Origin: Tahibacter aquaticus
Lineage (GTDB): Bacteria > Pseudomonadota > Gammaproteobacteria > Xanthomonadales > Rhodanobacteraceae
NCBI RefSeq assembly: GCF_004363655.1
Contig: NZ_SNZH01000012.1
Span: 186,001-250,000 of the forward strand
Direction: 5' to 3'
DNA length: 64,000 nucleotides
The notes under the pieces are model-generated. The model worked only from the letters and a program-made list of their open reading frames with translations, searched no databases and had not been told where the DNA came from. The translations under genes were made by a program, and so were the position numbers. This document shows, piece after piece, positions 61,721 through 64,000 of the stretch (the first letter of the stretch is position 1; each line of letters opens with the position of its first letter).

Positions 61721-63538
61721 ATGCGCCAGCCACGCCTGCGTCCGCTCAGCGCGCTGATCCTGGCCGCGGCCACCGCGCCGGGCCTGGTTCATGCGGATAC
61801 CTCGTCCATCGGCCTGCACTGGCTGGAACTCACCCAGCTGCTGCCGGCGCCGACCTACGATCCGTTCGCCTCGGAAATCCCGCGCCGCCGTCCCGGCCAT
61901 CCCTACGAACGCTGGATGCCGTCGCCGCCGCAGAACCCGGACAACATCGATCCGGCACCGGTCGACCAGGTCGGCGAATTCCTGCCCGTGCCCGACCGCT
62001 GGCGCATCATGGAATCGCTGGGCTTCAAGCACCCCTGGTACGACCCGTACAACCAGAACCAGCTCAAGGCCGACAAGCCCGTCATCGGCAAGGACTGGTT
62101 CCTCAACCTGCTGGCCGTGTCCGACACCCTGATCGAGCCGCGCAGCCTGCCCACACCCGCCGCGCCGCAGGCGCCGAGCGAGCCGGGCACCAACGACACC
62201 CTGGGCGACGTCGACCAGCTCATCGCCGCACAGACCTTCATCGCCAGCGCCGTGCTGTACAAGGGCGACACCACCTTCAAGCCGCCGACCTACGAGTTCA
62301 AGGCCACGCTCGCCTTCAACTACAACCGCGTGCGCACCGAAGAAACCCGTGCGCTGACCATCGACCCCACCTTCGGCGAAACCCGCGACGACGGCTTCGT
62401 CGGCGTGCAGGAACTGTTCTTCACCTGGGACTATTCCAGCGAACGCCCGCGCTACGACTTCGACGATTTCCGCATCGGCATACAGCCGTTCTCCAGCGAC
62501 TTCCGCGGCTTCCTGTTCCAGGACAACCAGCCCGGCATCCGCTTCTTCGGCACGCGCGATTCCAACCGCTGGCAATACAACTTCGCCTGGTTCCGCCGGC
62601 TGGAAAAAGACCTCAATTCCGGCCTCAACGACATCACCGAAAGCCCGCGCAAGGACGACATCTTCGTCGCCAACCTGTACCGGCAGGATTTCCCCTTCAC
62701 CGGCTTCACCTCGCAGGCGACGGTGCTGCATAACCGCAACCGCGAGACCGATTCGTTCTACGACTCCAACGGCTTCATCGTGCGCCCCGCCGCCATCGGC
62801 CGCGAAGCGCCGCGCGAATACGACGTCACCTACCTGGGCTACAACGGCGACGGCCATATCGGCCGGCTCAACCTGACCGTGTCGGGCTACTACGCCATCG
62901 GCAAGCAGTCGGCCGGCGTGTTCATCGCCGACGGCACCGACATCCGCGCCGGCTTTCTCGCCGCCGAAGCGTCGATGGATTTCGACTGGATCCGCGCGCG
63001 CCTTTCAGCCGCCTATGCCAGCGGCGACGACGACCCGTTCGACGACCGCTCCACCGGCTACGACGCCGTGTTCGAAAACCCGATCTTCGCTGGCGCCGAC
63101 ACCAGCTACTGGATACGCCAGAACGTGCCGCTGATCGGCGGCGGCGGCGTGGCCATTTCCCAGCGCAACGGCCTGCTGCCCGACCTGCGCCCGTCGAAGG
63201 AACAGGGCCAGTCGAACTTCGACAACCCCGGCCTGCGCCTGATCGGCATCGGCGCCGACTTTGACCTGACGCCACAGACGCGCCTGTCCGGCAACATCAA
63301 CCAGCTCTGGTTCGACAAGACCGAAATTCTAGAAGCCGCGCGCAACCAGGCCGACATCGGCCGCGGCATCGGCACCGATGTATCCGTAGCGTGGATCTGG
63401 CGGCCGTATGCCACCCAGAACATCGTCTGGCGCCTGTCCGGCGCGGCCTTGCTGCCCGGCGCGGGCTTCAAGGATCTGTATGGCGACCAGAAGTCGGCCT
63501 ATTACAGCGTGCTGGGCAATCTGATCCTGACCTATTGA
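61721..63538 (+). CDS. Outer-membrane beta-barrel protein (alginate-export-like)
   Basis: 605 aa with a signal peptide (about 1-25; APGLVHADTS). Alternating hydrophobic strands run from about residue 190 to the end, which is LGNLILTY, an outer-membrane-type C-terminal aromatic. The pattern (DFDDFRIGIQPFSSDFRGFL) recalls alginate-export and porin-like barrels. The gene follows the GlcG-like lipoprotein at a 1-base gap, so the pair is an operon. Function unknown. Confidence 0.75.
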   Translation: MRQPRLRPLSALILAAATAPGLVHADTSSIGLHWLELTQLLPAPTYDPFASEIPRRRPGHPYERWMPSPPQNPDNIDPAPVDQVGEFLPVPDRWRIMESLGFKHPWYDPYNQNQLKADKPVIGKDWFLNLLAVSDTLIEPRSLPTPAAPQAPSEPGTNDTLGDVDQLIAAQTFIASAVLYKGDTTFKPPTYEFKATLAFNYNRVRTEETRALTIDPTFGETRDDGFVGVQELFFTWDYSSERPRYDFDDFRIGIQPFSSDFRGFLFQDNQPGIRFFGTRDSNRWQYNFAWFRRLEKDLNSGLNDITESPRKDDIFVANLYRQDFPFTGFTSQATVLHNRNRETDSFYDSNGFIVRPAAIGREAPREYDVTYLGYNGDGHIGRLNLTVSGYYAIGKQSAGVFIADGTDIRAGFLAAEASMDFDWIRARLSAAYASGDDDPFDDRSTGYDAVFENPIFAGADTSYWIRQNVPLIGGGGVAISQRNGLLPDLRPSKEQGQSNFDNPGLRLIGIGADFDLTPQTRLSGNINQLWFDKTEILEAARNQADIGRGIGTDVSVAWIWRPYATQNIVWRLSGAALLPGAGFKDLYGDQKSAYYSVLGNLILTY

Positions 63539-63548
63539 GGGGCGTGTC

Positions 63549-64000
63549 ATGGGGAAACTGGTCGGGACAGGTTGTGAAGAAGGCGCTGAAAAAGGCGTTG
63601 TGGATATGGCTACCGGCGCTCCGTTCGGCGCGATGGGATCTGTGGATGTGGCGGCAAGCGTGCCAACCGGCGGGCAGGTGCAGGGCGGTGATGCGGCGAC
63701 AAGCAAACCCTGTGGCGATCCTGCGCAGCGCCCCCTCACCCAACCCTCTCCCCCCGCTTGCGCTGCAGGAGAGGGCTTTGAGCCAGACGCGCTCGACCGC
63801 CGTAGCCCTCTCCCCCAAGCCCCGCGTGGGGGAGAAGGTTGCGTGAGGGGGCAGGCATTTCCGCCAAGCCCAGCACGTGGTTTTGCGCGGCCCGCCATCC
63901 GTAGCGTCTATTTCGGCGTTGCTGCCCTGCTGCTCTGCGCCTTCGTCGCCAGCCTGTTCACCATCACCCCGGCCAGCGCCTCCGGCGAAGCCAAGAAAGT
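63549..64000 (+). CDS. Partial exported protein with a repeat in its 5' part
   Basis: Open from an ATG at 63549 to the window edge (150 codons). The last 32 residues are a signal peptide or membrane anchor (SVYFGVAALLLCAFVASLFT, then ITPASASGEAKK), so a GTG near 63844 (after the family-3 element at 63731-63852) is the more likely real start. It probably belongs with the lipoprotein and barrel genes. The rest is outside the window. Confidence 0.5.
   Translation, partial: MGKLVGTGCEEGAEKGVVDMATGAPFGAMGSVDVAASVPTGGQVQGGDAATSKPCGDPAQRPLTQPSPPACAAGEGFEPDALDRRSPLPQAPRGGEGCVRGQAFPPSPARGFARPAIRSVYFGVAALLLCAFVASLFTITPASASGEAKK
63731..63852. repeat. Family-3 repeat element with inverted ends
   Basis: CCCCCTCACCCAACCCTCTCCCC (about 63731-63753) pairs with GGGGGAGAAGGTTGCGTGAGGGGG (about 63828-63851), enclosing a second pair AGAGGG.../CCCTCTCC. 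The whole can fold into a cruciform. It resembles the CCCTCACCC-type elements common in xanthomonads. A partial copy is at 58981-59022. Confidence 0.7.

Overview
The window reads as a high-GC (about two thirds G+C) gammaproteobacterial chromosome of the Xanthomonadales/Lysobacterales type, perhaps Rhodanobacteraceae. The evidence is the housekeeping order tldD-yhdP-rng-maf-rlmH-rsfS-nadD-holA-lptE-leuS, the bpt gene, single-copy PurT, and several dispersed palindromic intergenic repeat families. The species cannot be fixed from sequence alone. No rRNA, tRNA, CRISPR array, insertion sequence or origin was seen.

Layout. 1-13270 (minus strand): envelope, RNA and ribosome genes from tldD (cut by the window edge) to leuS, closely packed and partly overlapping. 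13471-16326 (plus): a secreted amidohydrolase, a CnoX-type thioredoxin/TPR protein and a DUF4442 protein, closed by a strong terminator at 16341-16380. 16456-23220 (minus): a four-gene tripartite RND efflux operon led by an SDR-like gene that has lost its catalytic residues. A divergent LysR gene (23719-24765) faces it across a region holding a perfect 21-bp palindrome, much as mexT faces mexEF-oprN. 24770-27330: an AT-richer accessory patch on the minus strand with polymorphic-toxin immunity genes (CdiI_2-like and Imm7-like) but no toxin, plus two small secreted-protein genes that need one or two single-base corrections to read through.

27724-36907: a large secreted beta-helix/FG-GAP protein, a P-loop kinase, a transmembrane Ser/Thr kinase fused to a formylglycine-generating-enzyme-like (FGE) domain, DUF502, TesB, a DUF2007-like membrane protein, DUF421 and Bpt. 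37209-48256: a small secreted protein that resembles Hfq/Sm folds, an FMN glutamate-synthase-like enzyme, PurT, a transglutaminase-like protein, a secreted propeller-like protein, a DAO-type flavoprotein, an SPFH + Arc-like + M15 peptidase operon, and a TPR-sulfotransferase. 48257-58686: a penicillin-acylase family enzyme, then the housekeeping run dnaE-accA-tilS-xseB-ispA. 58687-59661 is a repeat-rich gene-free stretch with about five tandem hairpin units. 59662-64000: a lipoprotein with two GlcG/HbpS-like domains, an outer-membrane barrel protein and the start of a third exported protein, probably one envelope operon.

The most interesting items are the secreted Hfq-like protein, the toxin-less immunity patch with clustered homopolymer frameshifts, the SDR-like pseudoenzyme in the efflux operon, the Lys/Ala-rich tail on RsfS, the kinase-FGE fusion, the two-domain GlcG-like lipoprotein/barrel pair, the tandem hairpin array, and a perfect AT-rich palindrome in front of the SPFH-Arc operon.
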